A DNA stretch of 64,000 bases from Plantago major (taxonomy: Eukaryota > Streptophyta > Magnoliopsida > Lamiales > Plantaginaceae). The notes beneath the pieces were generated by a model. It did no database searches. It saw only the letters and a list, made by a program, of their open reading frames with translations, and was not told the DNA's origin. Shown here in pieces: positions 25,870-37,845 of this stretch. The stretch's first letter is position 1; the number at the start of each line of letters is the position of its first letter. The translations under genes were made by a program, and so were the position numbers. The stretch spans positions 54,780,932 to 54,844,931 of the forward strand of contig CM048844.1 of assembly GCA_026545765.1 (NCBI GenBank), given 5' to 3'.

Positions 25870-26200
25870 TATGTATATATGATAAGTATGTAGTAGTTAG
25901 TTTAGTTAATTTGATCAATTATATGTAATTTGTTCAATTTGAATGATATGAATGTATGTAGTATGTTAAGTTTGGTATGTATGAATGTATGTAGTTAGTT
26001 TGATTTGTGTTAAGTATATATAGTTAGTTTAGTTAATTTGATATGTTTGTTAAGTATAGAAGTATGTAGTTTTGATTTGATAAATTTGTATGTTAAGTAT
26101 GTAATTTGATATGAATATATGTAGTAATTCATATGTATAGAGTAATTAGTTAATTTGATATGTATGTTAAGTATATAATATATGTACTAAGAGGTTGAAA
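25870..26200. repeat. Degenerate AT-rich repeat tract in CACTA leader intron
   Basis: Irregular reiteration of short words such as GTATGTTAAGTATGTAGTTAGTTTGAT with many variants. It lies just after a possible splice donor (AAG|GTATTTT near 25798), so it is probably intronic. Confidence 0.6.
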
Positions 26201-26382
26201 TGGTTATTATATATGTCCAATTTTGTAACACATCGAACACTTAATTAATAATTAATTTATAAGGAACATATAATAATTAATAATTAACCTCTACAATCTT
26301 CTTATCCTAATTGGAATCGATCTAATAAATTAAATACGATCTAATCAATTGGAACGCCTCAAAGTTAAAAATAAAGTAAACA

Positions 26383-26830
26383 ATGAATTCAATTGCTCAT
26401 GGATGTATGATCGCATCGGTAAATGATGTAGTTTCTAGGAGTTTCAGAGAAGGGTTAAAGGTTTCATCTCGCTTGCCATGGGACATCCGGTTTGTAATTG
26501 GGGTTGATAAAGTGTCCTCAGACATTGAAACCCATGGAAACAAGCAATTTATGACGCCATCGCAAGATTCGAGCACTTGCGACGCTATGGATTCATGCCC
26601 GAGTATCATGTATGGATTCATTACGTGAGGAAGCACCCATGGCATACCTCCAGGAGGGAGAGGCGGGTTTGGGGCCGCCTATCGAGTGCCTTTTCGCTTG
26701 TTAACATGTGCATGGTGTATTGGGAGGAGGATGTAGATCTGCTGGAATGCAAGTTCGTGGTAGGGAGCGCCACAAGTGATGAGGAGGGGGTGCATGAGAA
26801 TGAGGAGTTTCATCCGCTTTGTCTCTAGTT
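26383..26830 (+). pseudogene. Extra copy of CACTA transposase-associated N-terminal domain
   Basis: Pieces in different frames match the transposase-associated domain that opens TNP2 proteins: a WMYDRI-like start, the FI..A stretch, HLRRYGFMPEYHVWIHY, then the CMVYWEEDVDLLECKF zinc-ligand region near 26705-26760. The same domain occurs again at 27066-27480 in the expected position, so this is a duplicated or replaced 5' part. The joint to the zinc-ligand region is shorter than in the second copy. Confidence 0.6.
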
Positions 26831-27065
26831 TGTATAACTAGTAATCATTAGTTGATATATATATGAAACCAAACATTATGGTAAAATTGAAGTCGATGTA
26901 ACTTATATTATGTAATGCCTTAACAATGTTTTATGCTAATATAACTTATATTACGAAAGCAATTGATTGAATTATTGTGAAATTGATTTATTACCGTAAA
27001 TGAAAGACCTCGATCTAATGAATTCAAACGTGTCGTTATTATCTAATTATTCAATGAATACCGAT

Positions 27066-30000
27066 CGTGGATGGATGTATTGTCGCATTTCAATGGCGTA
27101 GTTCAATGGAGTTTCGAAAGGGGTCAAGGTTTCATTGAATTTGCAATGTCAAACTGGCTTGTGTAAAGGACGGGTTGATAAAGTGTCCTTGTGCAATGAA
27201 ACAAAGGTAAACAAGCAATACGTGACTCCTAAAGTGGTAGTCCAAAGACTTGAGGAAAATGGATTCCTTCGCAGACGTATGGAATCATCATGGTGAGGAA
27301 GCAAGACCGCCCAATACATATGACCAATACGTATAACGTGGAAGGAAGAGAAAAATAAACAAGTCGGGAACAATCCCAATCAAGGCGATGCTATTCGAGC
27401 TCGAGTCGAACAAATGGTGTACGGCGTCATAGGGCGAGTTCAGGACACAACCAACACCGAAACCGAGGTGGAGGTGGAGGAACCACCCAATCCCGAGGAT
27501 CGCTTGTTCTTCGACTTGTTAGAATCATCAAGGAAGCCGGTTTACCCGGTGTAAGCTCACCGAGTTGTTTTGTTATCTCGCTAACGAGTTGTAAGGCTAA
27601 TGGCCAAAGAATCAAACGAAGCTTCAATGAATGGGTTGACGAATGTCGGACCTTTGTCCCGAAGAAAACCTAGTTCCCACCAACTTTACCAAGCCAAGAA
27701 AAAGATGCGGGATTAGGGTCACTGTGGTAACCATAGATCGTTGTCCTAAAATGTGCATGATATATCGAGGAGGATGCATCTAATAGAATGCAAGTTCTGG
27801 TAAGGAACGGTACAAGCGCTACAAGGAGGGGCCGCAAAGAAACGACAAAAGAAAAATCTCTCACATAAGAAAATGTGGTACTTCCTCTAGCACCTCGCTT
27901 GAAAAGATCAGATGCTTCAAGTGCTTCATGATAAAATGCGGTGGCACAAGGAGCGAGTAATCTCGGATAATGTCAAGGTGGTAGAATGGACCATCCAGCA
28001 GACTCACCCGCATGGAAATCGCTTGACAAGACATATCCGTAGTTTGCAAATTAATCTAGAAATGTACGCTTGGGACTTTGTACGGATGGTTTTAACCTGC
28101 TCGTAGTGAACGAAATACTTTGTTGGCCGCTTATGCTCACACCGAGAATCAGCCTCCGGTGAGTGCATGAAGGAGCCATTCATGTTTCGATCGCATTGGT
28201 GCTCGGGCCGAAGATCCCGGATCGACGCTGATGTTTTCTTGCAACCCCTAATCAAGGAGCCGATCGAGTTGTGGATGGTATCCTCAAGATATGATGTGTC
28301 GACAAAAAGAACTTCACCTTGAGAGCAGCTCTTCTTTGGACCGTGAGTGACTTTCCTGCACTCCATGCTATCTCGAAGGAAAACAGGGAAATATGCATGT
28401 CCACATTGCTTGGAGGATACAGTATGCATTTAGACCAAGGGTAGTGGAAAATTTTGTTGGTTTGATTGTCATCGAGGTTGCTAGAAAGTGACCATCCGCT
28501 CAGAAGAACAAGGATCAATTCTTGAAAAATAAAGTCGCTAACAAAAAGCCCCGACAAGACTTATCGTGCACAAATTCTTGGATATTGATAGATTGGGTCT
28601 TATGAAGGTGATCGAGCTTGGGTGGATGAAGCATAACGAGAAAATTGGTAAAAATGTGGTCGAGGAAGAGAAGCATTTTCGGGACTCGCCATCGAGCAGC
28701 CTTCTTATCCGTCACAACTTAGATTTCATGCACATTGAGAAGAACGTGTTCGAGAACTTATTCAATACACTTTGCAACATTGAGGGAAAAACAAAGGACC
28801 ATGCGAAGTCTAGATCCGAGTTGTCGACGTGGTGTAAAAGGCCCGAGTTGACAAAGAAGGATGAGAATGGTAAGTCGAAGCGCATACACAATCGACAACG
28901 CTTCTAGGTCAATTTTGTTTGATTGGGTGAGGGCATCGAGTTTCCTTATAATTACGCCTCAAATTTAGAGAGGTGTGTGGATTTGAAGAAGACAAAGGTT
29001 TATGGGATGAAGAGCCACGACGTCATGTGTTCATGGAGAGGCTTATCCCAGAGTATTTCGAGAGCTTCTCGCCAAACACGATGGACCGCTATCACCGAGT
29101 TGAGCTTATTTTTCAAAAATTTAGGCACAAGGGTGGTTCATGATAAAGTGTTGGAAAATCTTGAAAGGAACATACCATTGATTCTATGCAAGCTCGAGCG
29201 CATCTTTCCACCGAAATGGGTTTGATTCTATGGAGCACTTGTTTCACCTTCCTCATGAAGCGAGACTTGTCGTCCGGCTCAAGATCGATGGATGTATCCA
29301 TTCGAGAGGTACTTGGGAAATTGAAGAAGTATGTCAACAACAAAGGTAAACGTGAAGGTTCGATTTCCAATGCCTACATTCGAGAGGAAATCAACCTTCT
29401 CGCTTTATTACTTTGATGAACACGCCCCTAAGACAAAGAAGGCCGCTCGAAATGCATACATTCGTAGTTCAAGCGGATGATGAGTTTTCCTTATCCGCCT
29501 TCGTGGTATCGGAGACCTCTTGTGCTAAGAAAGAATATCTTACGGATAAAGAGTTGAAAGCACCAATATTATGTCCTCACGAATCAGGCCGAGGTCGACC
29601 AAAGATATGGTACTATTTACAGGTCAAGAACCATTTATTTAAATTTTAATATAGCGCAAGTCTCTACTTCAATTATAGACTTATCATCGAATCAATGTTT
29701 GCGCTTTTTCAAAAGCGTTGTTTAAAGAAAATCCTCGATGACAGAGGATACACTAGAGGAACTATTGACTCAAAAATTCTGCTGCATTTCCAGATTGGTT
29801 CCGAGAGTATGTCCGAATCCTATTAACAACGCCACATGCATATACTTAAAGGCTCTCAGAGGGTCCATTCAAAAGGTCTACACATTCCTGTGTTATATAG
29901 TCAATGGCCTTAGGTTCCACACGATCGAATGTAACACTGCCATGGCACAAGCAACCCGGTGTGTGTTAATGGTGCGTAAGAGTATGGAGACGCTACTTTG

Positions 30001-30345
30001 TTTGATTTCCACCAAGCTAAAACGAATTGTGAGGATTGAATATTCGATTGCCATTTAAACGAACCTTCTTGTTTGACATCGAGTGGTATGATCCTAATCC
30101 AGAGGTACGAGGAAGAACGAGCGTATGAAATGGTTGATGTGAACCAAAAGAAGAGGTACCAACCAAGTATGAACCATTTATTCGCGACTCAAGCACGACA
30201 AGTGGTGTTTCTTGAATATCCAAGCGTAAAACGCGATAAGGGGGAATGGTTAGTCATGTACCTATTCGTGTTTCGCCAAAGTGGAGTACATTGAGAAAGA
30301 CGACTCAATTACCAACTCGCATCAACAAGAGGATGTCGATAAACA
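27066..30345 (+). pseudogene. CACTA TNP2-type transposase, many frameshifts
   Basis: TNP2 carries out transposition of En/Spm elements. In order on the plus strand: transposase-associated domain (27066-27300, DRGWMYCRIS...); Cys-rich CMIY/ERYK region (27745-27835); transposase core (about 27890-28560, with LAPRLKR, DGFN at 28083 and GPK/FLQPLI near 28210-28260); the MHIEKNVFENLFNTL stretch (about 28725-28775); a DUF4218-like part (28975-29420, LKKTKVYGMKSHDVMC, KLKKYVNNKG); and a DUF4216-like part (30040-30270, VDVNQKKRYQ). The homology is continuous but hops among all three frames. It cannot encode an active protein as read, although some breaks may be sequence error. Confidence 0.8.
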
Positions 30346-31097
30346 AGGTAAGATCCCATAGAAGCGTATGATGAGTTGTTTGATCTGCACGAGGACCAAT
30401 ATGTAGTCTTAGAGGACGGCTATAATGGTATATTATGTGTATTATGAGTAATTATATGTGTTATTATAATCATATGTATTATAACTCGTACTAACACATT
30501 TTTATTGTATTTATTACATTTTTTTGCAGATGTCATGACAGAGGTCAGCCATTTATCGTCCCCCCCACGCAGCCGGCCGCATGATAGTGGTGGGTCGGGA
30601 CACCGCCGATGTGGAGGGCTCAAGATCGTGACAAAGGGTCTCGGATTCCCGAGACCCCCTGGTGAGAGAGCACGTGGCTCTACCAACAGCCACATTATGT
30701 CGGAGGACGACCACGACGATTGTCCCTACCTCGTGTTCGATCCAAACAATCCTAACGCCACGGGACGGCTTTCGTGATTTTCCCTATTGGTCCCGCCAAG
30801 TAAGTATTATACATTCTTCTTAAATATGTAAAACATAACGATAATGATAGTCGACAAGTATAAATTGTTGTACTAAAGTAATGCATATTCGCTTTTGTAT
30901 CTTATACATTGACAATGCCTATGGCCTGGAGGTGCACAACAAACTAGGTGACATCTTCCTGAGCAGGAGAGAGCCACCAAGGTGGTGGTGAGTGTTGGAG
31001 CCACATCTCGAGCGCATGAGGGCCGAGTACAATGAGCCGAGGGTAAGTTAAAATATGACATTCATTTGTTTGTAATTATAATCGCTTTAATATGAGT

Positions 31098-31641
31098 GGT
31101 ATGTTAGCCATGTATGTGAGTGGTATGTTAGCCACTTTATTTGGGTGATATGTTAGTCACCATTGTGTTAGTAAATTTTAGGACAATGAGTGGTATGTTA
31201 GCCACTTTATTTGGGTGATATGTTAGTCACCATCAGGTTAGTAAATTTTAGGACAATGTGAGTGGTATGTTAGCCACCGTATGTGAGTGGTATGTTAGCC
31301 ACTTTATTTGGGTGATATGTTAGTCACCATTGTGTTAGTAAATTTTAGGACAATGTGAGTATGTTAGCCACCAGTGTGAGTGGTATGTTAGCCACTTTAT
31401 TTGGGTGATATGTTAGTCACCATTGTGTTAGTAAATTTTAGGACAATGTGAGTGGTATGTTAGCCATCATGTGAGTGGTATGTTAGCCACTTTATTTGGG
31501 TGATATGTTAGTCACCATTGTGTTAGTAAATTTTAGGACAATGTGAGTGGTATGTTAGCCATCGTATGTGAGTGGTATGTTAGCCACTTTATTCGGGTGA
31601 TATGTTAGCCACTTTATTTGGGTGATATGTTAGTCACCATA
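31098..31641 (+). repeat. Tandem repeat array inside CACTA
   Basis: About six imperfect units of roughly 70-100 bases. Each unit combines GTGAGTGGTATGTTAGCCAC, TTTATTTGGGTGATATGTTA, GTCACCAT and GTTAGTAAATTTTAGGACAAT. Unit number and inner order vary. It lies between the TNP2 and TNP1-like regions and is probably intronic. Confidence 0.9.
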
Positions 31642-31689
31642 TCTCATATGTTGTTAGGACATGTATCGACTTTGATGTTGTATGAAATT

Positions 31690-32640
31690 GGGAATGTAGA
31701 AGGAGTACTTCATTCAAAGCAGTTGATCCCACGATCCGCGCGCTTATGAGATCAGGATCCAAACTGCATGTGGATATGGTCAGACGTGGAAGGCCATTCG
31801 ATCGGGTGGCCCAATCCTCCACAAAGTTGATGCAACGGAGTGGGCCTTTGGGATGCTTCATCGGCGCCAAACCGATGTCCGTGACGTTGTTTGACCAACA
31901 GTGTAACCGGCATCCCACCGACACGGCAGAAGGGCCGCTCACCACCTTGGGAGGCGATCCATCACATCGATTATTATCAATCGGCGTATATATGTGTTTT
32001 TGCAATCTAGCATTACGTATGTATGAAGTCTCCACGCTTCTATACTTGTAGATGATAAATTGTCGACTAGATCTGGTTTGATTCAGTGGCACGGGAGGTG
32101 ACATCCAAGTATGCCATCTTCAAGAAGGCCAAGGCTGGTATGGACCGATGCCGCCTCGCCTATCATGCGGTATGTTTATGTTGCTTAAAGTTCATATTTG
32201 TACACTATTACAAGTTACTTTTTAAAAACAAGAATCGATCATTATATCTCGCTATTTACGATTTCAGCCGAGGTTGATGCTCGTGTGGAGGCAGAGGACG
32301 AGACGGGTGATGTGTTGTCAACAAGTTGACAACATCTTCCTAGAGGTCAACAAACCGACAAGAAAGGATTTAATATATGGACTGGAGCCTCGGTTTGCAT
32401 CGCTAGTCCGCATGCTCCTCATCATCATCCCAGCAATTCGCACGTCCGGCTTACACACAGACTGTGTCTCGAAATGGTGCAACAGCAGTCCGGAACATGT
32501 TGCTCGCTAACTCAAGAGATGGAACAACAAAGGACGAGATGGAGCGCCATGACAGAGAACGAAGGAGGAGAACGAGCGCCTTTGCCATGTATGGAGCAGC
32601 TTCATGTCCTGCCCGCCATCACCCCCCCCCACCCCCCACT
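31690..32640 (+). pseudogene. TNP1-like / plant transposase second gene of CACTA, degraded
   Basis: Frame pieces fit the second gene of plant CACTA elements. These are a KKAKAGMDRCRLAYHA segment (about 32117-32170), a stretch equivalent to the usual glycine/arginine YGLG-type motif (about 32345-32400), and a Gln/Glu/Arg-rich coiled C-terminus (about 32500-32590). No frame is open throughout. The assignment rests on position within the element and on these weak resemblances. Confidence 0.45.
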
Positions 32641-32817
32641 GATAGCAAGTTATGTATCAGATGTTCGGATTTTTTCATATTTACACTTGTTTTGATAATT
32701 TCTCCATTCAATATTACTTTTTTATTCATTGAAACATTTTCCGTATTATTGATTTATTATCGAACATTATATTGATTAAATAGGTGAACTACGAAAAATA
32801 GGGATTAATATGAAATA

Positions 32818-33155
32818 AATAGTGACGGAAGTAGTGACGGAATTCACAGTGACGGAATTAGTGACGGAATTCAAGGATTTTAATTAGTGACGGAATTTCA
32901 AATTCACACTAGTCCAATTAGAATATTTAGCGACGGATAGATCTATCCGTCAAGAATATAGCGACGGATAGATTCTATCCGTCGCTAAATTTCGGAATTA
33001 AAAAAAAAAATAATTGGTCAATCCGTCGTCCAATCCGTCGCGAATTGGACGACGGAGTGTTATCCGTCGCCACAGCCTGTGGGGCGATTTTCTATCCGCC
33101 GCCGGGCGACGGATATATTCAGAAGCGACGGATCTATCCGTCGCTACAGGCCAGA
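32818..33155. repeat. Right subterminal repeat region of CACTA
   Basis: Copies of AGTGACGGAA (32820-32900) followed by GCGACGGATA / TATCCGTCGC hairpins up to the terminus at 33167. The outer part mirrors the left end; the GTGACGGAAT variants occur on this side only. Confidence 0.85.
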
Positions 33156-33259
33156 TTTTTTGTAGTGGTCAAAGGTCAATTATACATATTCCAAGAGTCA
33201 GATTCAATTCTTTCATTGTTTTCATGTCCATATCCATGCATTCATCTTTATAATTTACC

Positions 33260-33750
33260 TATAAATACAAACCATCAAGAAGCGACAAGCAAGAAACAAC
33301 ATGTAACAATGGAAATTAAGGGTTATCAAAGAAAGATTCGCCCATCATCTCATGTGGGGATTGAGTAATTTGCTATACTCTTATTGTATGATGAGTCACA
33401 TAATAAGACTAACATATTTGAATGCATGGAAACATACATAATGACGAACATGGAAACTATTTGAATAGCCCTACTCTTGCTAAAAAACTAGCAACTTCAC
33501 GAAGAGAAATGAACACCAATGATCAAGCAGTTGGACCACGTATGAGGGCTTCCAACATTGCTTCAAGGCTCATTCACATCGAGTGTGGCCACTCGACGAG
33601 CTTCGTCGAGAGCATCAGACTCACGACTTCCATGACTGCCTTCGATATTCAACCGCCACTACATATTATGGTGAAAGGTGGCATAATGCATTTCTTCAAG
33701 AGGTCGCTAAGCATGTAGATGAGCTCATCAAATTAGGTTCATATATTTGA
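33260..33750 (+). CDS. Possible small cargo gene in the Mutator TIR element, unidentified
   Basis: A TATA box (TATAAATA, 33260-33267) is followed 41 bases later by an ATG (33309) opening only 19 codons. Downstream, two overlapping frames are open: 33422-33718 (98 codons from ATG) and 33523-33750 (ends VAKHVDELIKLGSYI, no ATG visible). The second has the composition of a real C-terminal coding exon, but I recognise neither product. The segment lies between the CACTA right end and the Mutator right terminus, so it could be a captured host gene fragment (Pack-MULE style). Confidence 0.3.
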
Positions 33751-34402
33751 TGTAATTGCTCTGCTCTTCCATAATCGACTTTCGCCTATGTTTAATGGAT
33801 ATTCGTTAATGCATTTCTATTGCTCTCCACCAACAATAACAACAAGAGACAACATTAACAATGGTTTTTCACCATTTAATCATCTTCATTTCATTGTAAA
33901 CATAAGCAAATTACATGGTGATTTGATCACAAGTTCTTACAATACATTCCACAAAAGAGATAATTGTGATCACTCGACAAAAATACATTAAACTGAAATT
34001 AAAATAACTAATCACTACTAGTACTTCATTATCATCCAAGCCACAAATAACTAAAATAGCTATTTAGTAAGGGTCCGGGCTGGAATTTGGGGATAAAATT
34101 TCCTTCCAATTCCCACATACGATTTAGAGGGACATAATTAAGTTCAATCAATTACATAGAAGTTTATGAGGAAATTATTTTTAGTGCATGTATTTTTGGA
34201 CTTTTATTAGCAAAAATTACCTGAAAATCAATTACAAATAGCTCCTCAGATTTGTGGAAGCTAATTACAGATAGATCCATCTGTTATTTTTGCTTTACTT
34301 TAATTAATGTAAGAAATTTTAATTTGTTTTAACTTTTCTTTTAAGGAGAGAGAAAATTAAATCCACATGGCAAGAGAGAGAAGTGTTGTTTAGTTTTGGT
34401 CA
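33751..34402. other. Non-coding inner part of the Mutator TIR element
   Basis: AT-rich. The stretch 34200-34400 is loosely the inverse of 24800-25060, sharing TTTGTAATTGATTT- and CTGTAATTAGC-like words. No gene seen. Confidence 0.5.
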
Positions 34403-34490
34403 ACTACAGGGGGCCATCTGTTATTGTTCGAATAGAAGGGACCAATCTGTGAAGGAGGTCAATTTAAGGGGTACCAAATGTAATTTTCTC

Positions 34491-34499
34491 TAAATTATA
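34491..34499. repeat. Right 9-bp target site duplication of the Mutator TIR element
   Basis: TAAATTATA, identical to 24669-24677. Confidence 0.88.
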
Positions 34500-34772
34500 A
34501 ATGCATCAGATAGTCCACAAAAATCATTCAATTAGGGCTCAAATCATTTATCACAATCGTAACTGTGTAATTCTCTAATTTACAGGAATAATGAAGTTCT
34601 CCAATATATACATAAAAAATTTTGAAATCATAACTTTGAAAGTCTCTGATTTATACACTATCTAGTTCATCATTCAAGTTTTCCCCAAATTGCATTTTGT
34701 AATAACAGCATGAGGGAAACAAATTCAATAATCCAAATGATAAAGAACTCATTTCAGGAAAAACTAACACAC

Positions 34773-34872
34773 CTTGACAAATACGGGAGAAGCATTCGAA
34801 GGTCGGCGCCTCAGCTAAACGCAGCGTACAAGAATTCTTGCCGGAAGTGACGAGTATAGCGAAATCGGCCAT
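34773..34872 (-). CDS. Candidate first exon of the MuDR transposase gene
   Basis: An ATG at 34872 opens a frame (MADFAILVTSGKNSCTLRL...) that is clearly more GC-rich than its surroundings. It ends at a good splice donor (AAG|GTGTGT, about 34772). The minus-strand orientation matches the MuDR body at 21480-24330. The material between them is mostly a Mutator TIR element carrying a CACTA element, and the unoccupied sequence on either side looks non-coding. I infer that the nest sits in intron 1. I do not recognise the peptide itself as a domain, so the link rests on position and strand. Confidence 0.4.
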
Positions 34873-35596
34873 TTTTTTGAATTTCTCTGTCTTTCCCGGT
34901 GTGGGTTTTTCAAATGTACAATGAAGTCTATTTTATTAATTCATTTGAATTATATAGTCATCCACAAACAGTAAAAAACAGATATTAGCATGTACTTCAC
35001 ACAGGAATAGGCGCAGGGACCTATATGCAAATATGATTTGCAAGCTATATAGATATTCGTATGTTAGACAGGCCATTTCGTATGGAATATCTGTGAGTAT
35101 TTACATGTAGTAGCTACTACAAGCCAATTGTCAAATTACGTACTGGGGAAGAAAAAAGCCTTAAAGTAACACCATTTGTATGAAATGATGTGATTTGTAC
35201 AATTTTCAAGTTTTTGTTTTTATGATAGTGGCTAATTCTCCATTTAAATGCCTAATTTATCAATGGGCATATCAAATATGAGTACATTATGAATCCCAAA
35301 ATTTTTCTTAAATCATTTAATATTTAAACATCAATATAAGGTACATACCCACCATAAATAGTCTATGAATTTCTTATTTTCATCAAATTGATTTAAAAAA
35401 AATCATTATGCCATACATGTGTATACGTTTTTTCAATCTAATTAATTATAGCAGATTTTTTGAACTTCTTTTTTCATGATTATAAGAAATCTAATTATAA
35501 TAGCACTTTTGAATTTTCTCCTTTATTATAATGAATTTAATTATAGTAGTTCTTCTTAATTTCAAATGTACCAACTACATACTACTTTATATACTA
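34873..35596. other. Gene-free AT-rich interval
   Basis: It lies upstream of the MuDR first exon and next to the Helitron end. I see no coding signal. It may include promoter sequence between the two divergent genes of the base locus. Confidence 0.5.
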
Positions 35597-35999
35597 CTAG
35601 TTAATGGCTCGTCGATACTCGACGGAGCATGGAGAAAAAATTTAAAATAAGAAATAAATAAATTTTGTATAATAACATGTCGAAGTTGTTGAACATATAA
35701 AAACTGCAAGGTGACAAAATGCACGATCTAATCGCTTCAACATTGCATCGGAAGTCACCCATTTCTATAGAAAAGTGCATAATGTAAATTAGTGAAATTG
35801 ACCACAACCATATATAAAATACACATTAAGATAAAATTTACACATAACTTGTCGAACACTTCTCTATAAACATTCTACAGTGAAAACATGTTCGAGACCA
35901 TTCTCAAAATTATCTTCCCTAGCAATGCTATATGCGCTCAAATTTTTAATGCTATCTCTAGACATTTTTTTACATGACAAATTGATTTATATCATCAAG

Positions 36000-37510
36000 T
36001 ATTTCATTTGTAGGTGCAAGAATATCCCGGTGATGAAATATACATGGTTAAGTGATGGATCACCTAAGTGATACAACAACAATGGATATGTAGTATCTAC
36101 AATAGTTGGAATATGATGACTTACTTTTCAAATAAGTAAACGCTCGAGAATCTTGATATCAACCCACAGTCATTAGGTTCAGCGGAAATGCCCTCACCTA
36201 CCTATGTTATCCACTCAGCAATTCTTTCGTCTCTTAAATTTCAAAAGATGACGAACCAGATTGTATAGGATTAAATTAGACGTAAAAAATGATAAGTTGA
36301 ATATGATATATGTGGTATATAGATAAGACGGGCCATCACATCCTTCAAGCTCCTATCGATCGCTTCAAACAATGTCGGTTTGTCATGGGAGCCTTATCCC
36401 AACTATAAGTCGAGCCTCCTTGAGCAGTCCTGTGACCTCTGAATCATGATCTTATTGCATGTTGAGTCATCGTGATTTGCAATGGTATTACGAACCTAAA
36501 ATATGCTAGGCTATTCTCCTACCTTTATAAAGGAGTGATGCAATCCCACTTGACACAACTGGAAGTAAAATATCTTCTCTAGCCCTCAAACCAGAACACA
36601 TCGTTCTGCATATAAAGGTTTTTGTGGTCCCTTCGTAGATTTATAAGAAGAATACTTCGTCATTTTGACATCGACAATAGACATAATTTCATATATGGCA
36701 CGTTATCCATCTCAATCGTGGGTTTAAACCATCGTATGCTCCATTGCAACTATAACATAGAACATCTAATACAAAATGAAGAGGGTATACTAGCAATGTT
36801 TTTCTTTTTTAACTTTTCATCAGTGATTTGCAAACCTGGATGGAGAGTTCTCTCTCGTTACATGACAATTACATACAAAATTTAAACTGTTTGTCATTGG
36901 ATGTGGGAATTTGTAATATAGTCTTTAATTTATTGTACTGTAATTCATCGAGTATCCTTTGTTGATTGTATATAATGTCGCCTAATAATAAATTCCATGT
37001 TTTGTTCCACACTTCCTCGTGCCTCGACATGTTGCGTGATAATAACATGGTTATGAAATAGTGACGAAAAACTCAGAATACCCATGACTTGCCCTTTCAA
37101 ACCATTAATATACTCCCATCATCGATAAGAGGCCCATAGCTTCACATGCATCCTTGTGATATTTGTGCACAACATACCAACACCATTATACCGAAACCTT
37201 GTCTCTTTATTTACATACGAACTATATTTTATGTTCATTTTTCCAACATTGATAGCGAGGAATTTTAGCATAAGTCAGCTTCCGGGCTCGAGGATCTATT
37301 TTTTCAAATCTAACCATCGCAAGAGTCACATTGTTCGACATTGACTTTGTTGACGACATCTGGCATGCATTCACCATCTTTGAAAGGAACAAACTGCTCA
37401 TTCTCCAAATAAAAACGACAATCTCTTAACAACATAAATTGTATAATGCAGTGGGACTCTAATATCCTCCACATTGCTTTGCATGAAGACATATAACGAC
37501 AGTCCATATG
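36000..37510 (-). pseudogene. Helitron RepHel helicase remnant
   Basis: Helitrons move by rolling-circle replication using a fused Rep nuclease and Pif1-like helicase. Fragments in family order on the minus strand are: DCRYMSSCKAMWRILESHCI and the following FYLENEQFVPF (37380-37507); KIDPRARKLTYAKIPRY (about 37240-37290); SRHEEVWNKTW-like and ILDELQ-like pieces (about 36940-37030); a Walker B-like WDEAPMTNRHC with DRSLKDVMARL (about 36315-36400); AEWITEVGEGISAEPND (about 36165-36225); and ILAPTNEILDDINQFVM (about 35980-36030). Stops and frameshifts separate the pieces. The Rep nuclease part and Walker A were not found. Confidence 0.75.
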
Positions 37511-37677
37511 TCTTATGGTCTTATCCCCATTTTCTCGATCAATGAAATTAACCCAATTTTATCTCTCCCTTTGAATATATACTTGAAGGGATGTAGTATT
37601 GTCCATGCTATTACAGTGTTCCATGTTGATATTTGACCATCAAATGGAAGTTATGTGAAAATGTGTATCTATGTTTC

Positions 37678-37703
37678 ATAATAATAATAATAATAATAAT
37701 AAT
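37678..37703. repeat. (ATA)n microsatellite
   Basis: About nine ATA/AAT units in a row, followed by imperfect AATGAT units. Confidence 0.9.
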
Positions 37704-37845
37704 GATCATGCTAATGATAATGATAATAACAGACGACAAAAATAAACGCTTTGAAAATATAAATCACGTAAAATAAATTATCATATATAAAATAATATAA
37801 TGAATTATAATCCATGATAAGAGATATGGATTAGAAAATTAGATA

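Larger units (their letters stand above)
25263..33167 (+). mobile_element. CACTA (En/Spm) DNA transposon, autonomous type but decayed
   Basis: The element starts CACTACAAGAAAA at 25263 and ends with the inverted form TTTTTTGTAGTG at 33167. It is flanked by the 3-bp duplication GTC (25260-25262, 33168-33170), the hallmark of CACTA. Both ends carry dense subterminal copies of CGACGGATA-type repeats in both orientations. Inside, on the plus strand, are remnants of a TNP2-type transposase and a second, TNP1-like gene. A CT-rich leader (about 25640-25700) follows the left subterminal region and looks like a 5' untranslated region. Confidence 0.92.
24678..34490. mobile_element. Mutator-type TIR element with 9-bp target duplication, host of a CACTA
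   Basis: The left end begins GGGCAAATTTCTTATGGTAC and the right end is its inverted relative; both inner parts share GGTACCCCTTAAATT and CTTCTATTCGAACAATAACAG. A perfect 9-bp direct repeat TAAATTATA flanks the element (24669-24677 and 34491-34499), as expected for Mutator. The similarity of the two ends continues loosely for about 350-400 bases. Without the nested CACTA it would be about 1.9 kb. It encodes no transposase of its own, so it is non-autonomous. Confidence 0.88.

Noticed and set aside
30505..30777. GC-rich 90-codon frame as an independent host gene
   Set aside because: It lies between the TNP2 and TNP1-like parts of the CACTA and follows an AG acceptor (TTTTTTGCAG). It is more likely the first exon of the second CACTA gene.
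31098..31641. Tandem repeats as a candidate centromeric satellite
   Set aside because: Only about six irregular units, confined within a transposon.
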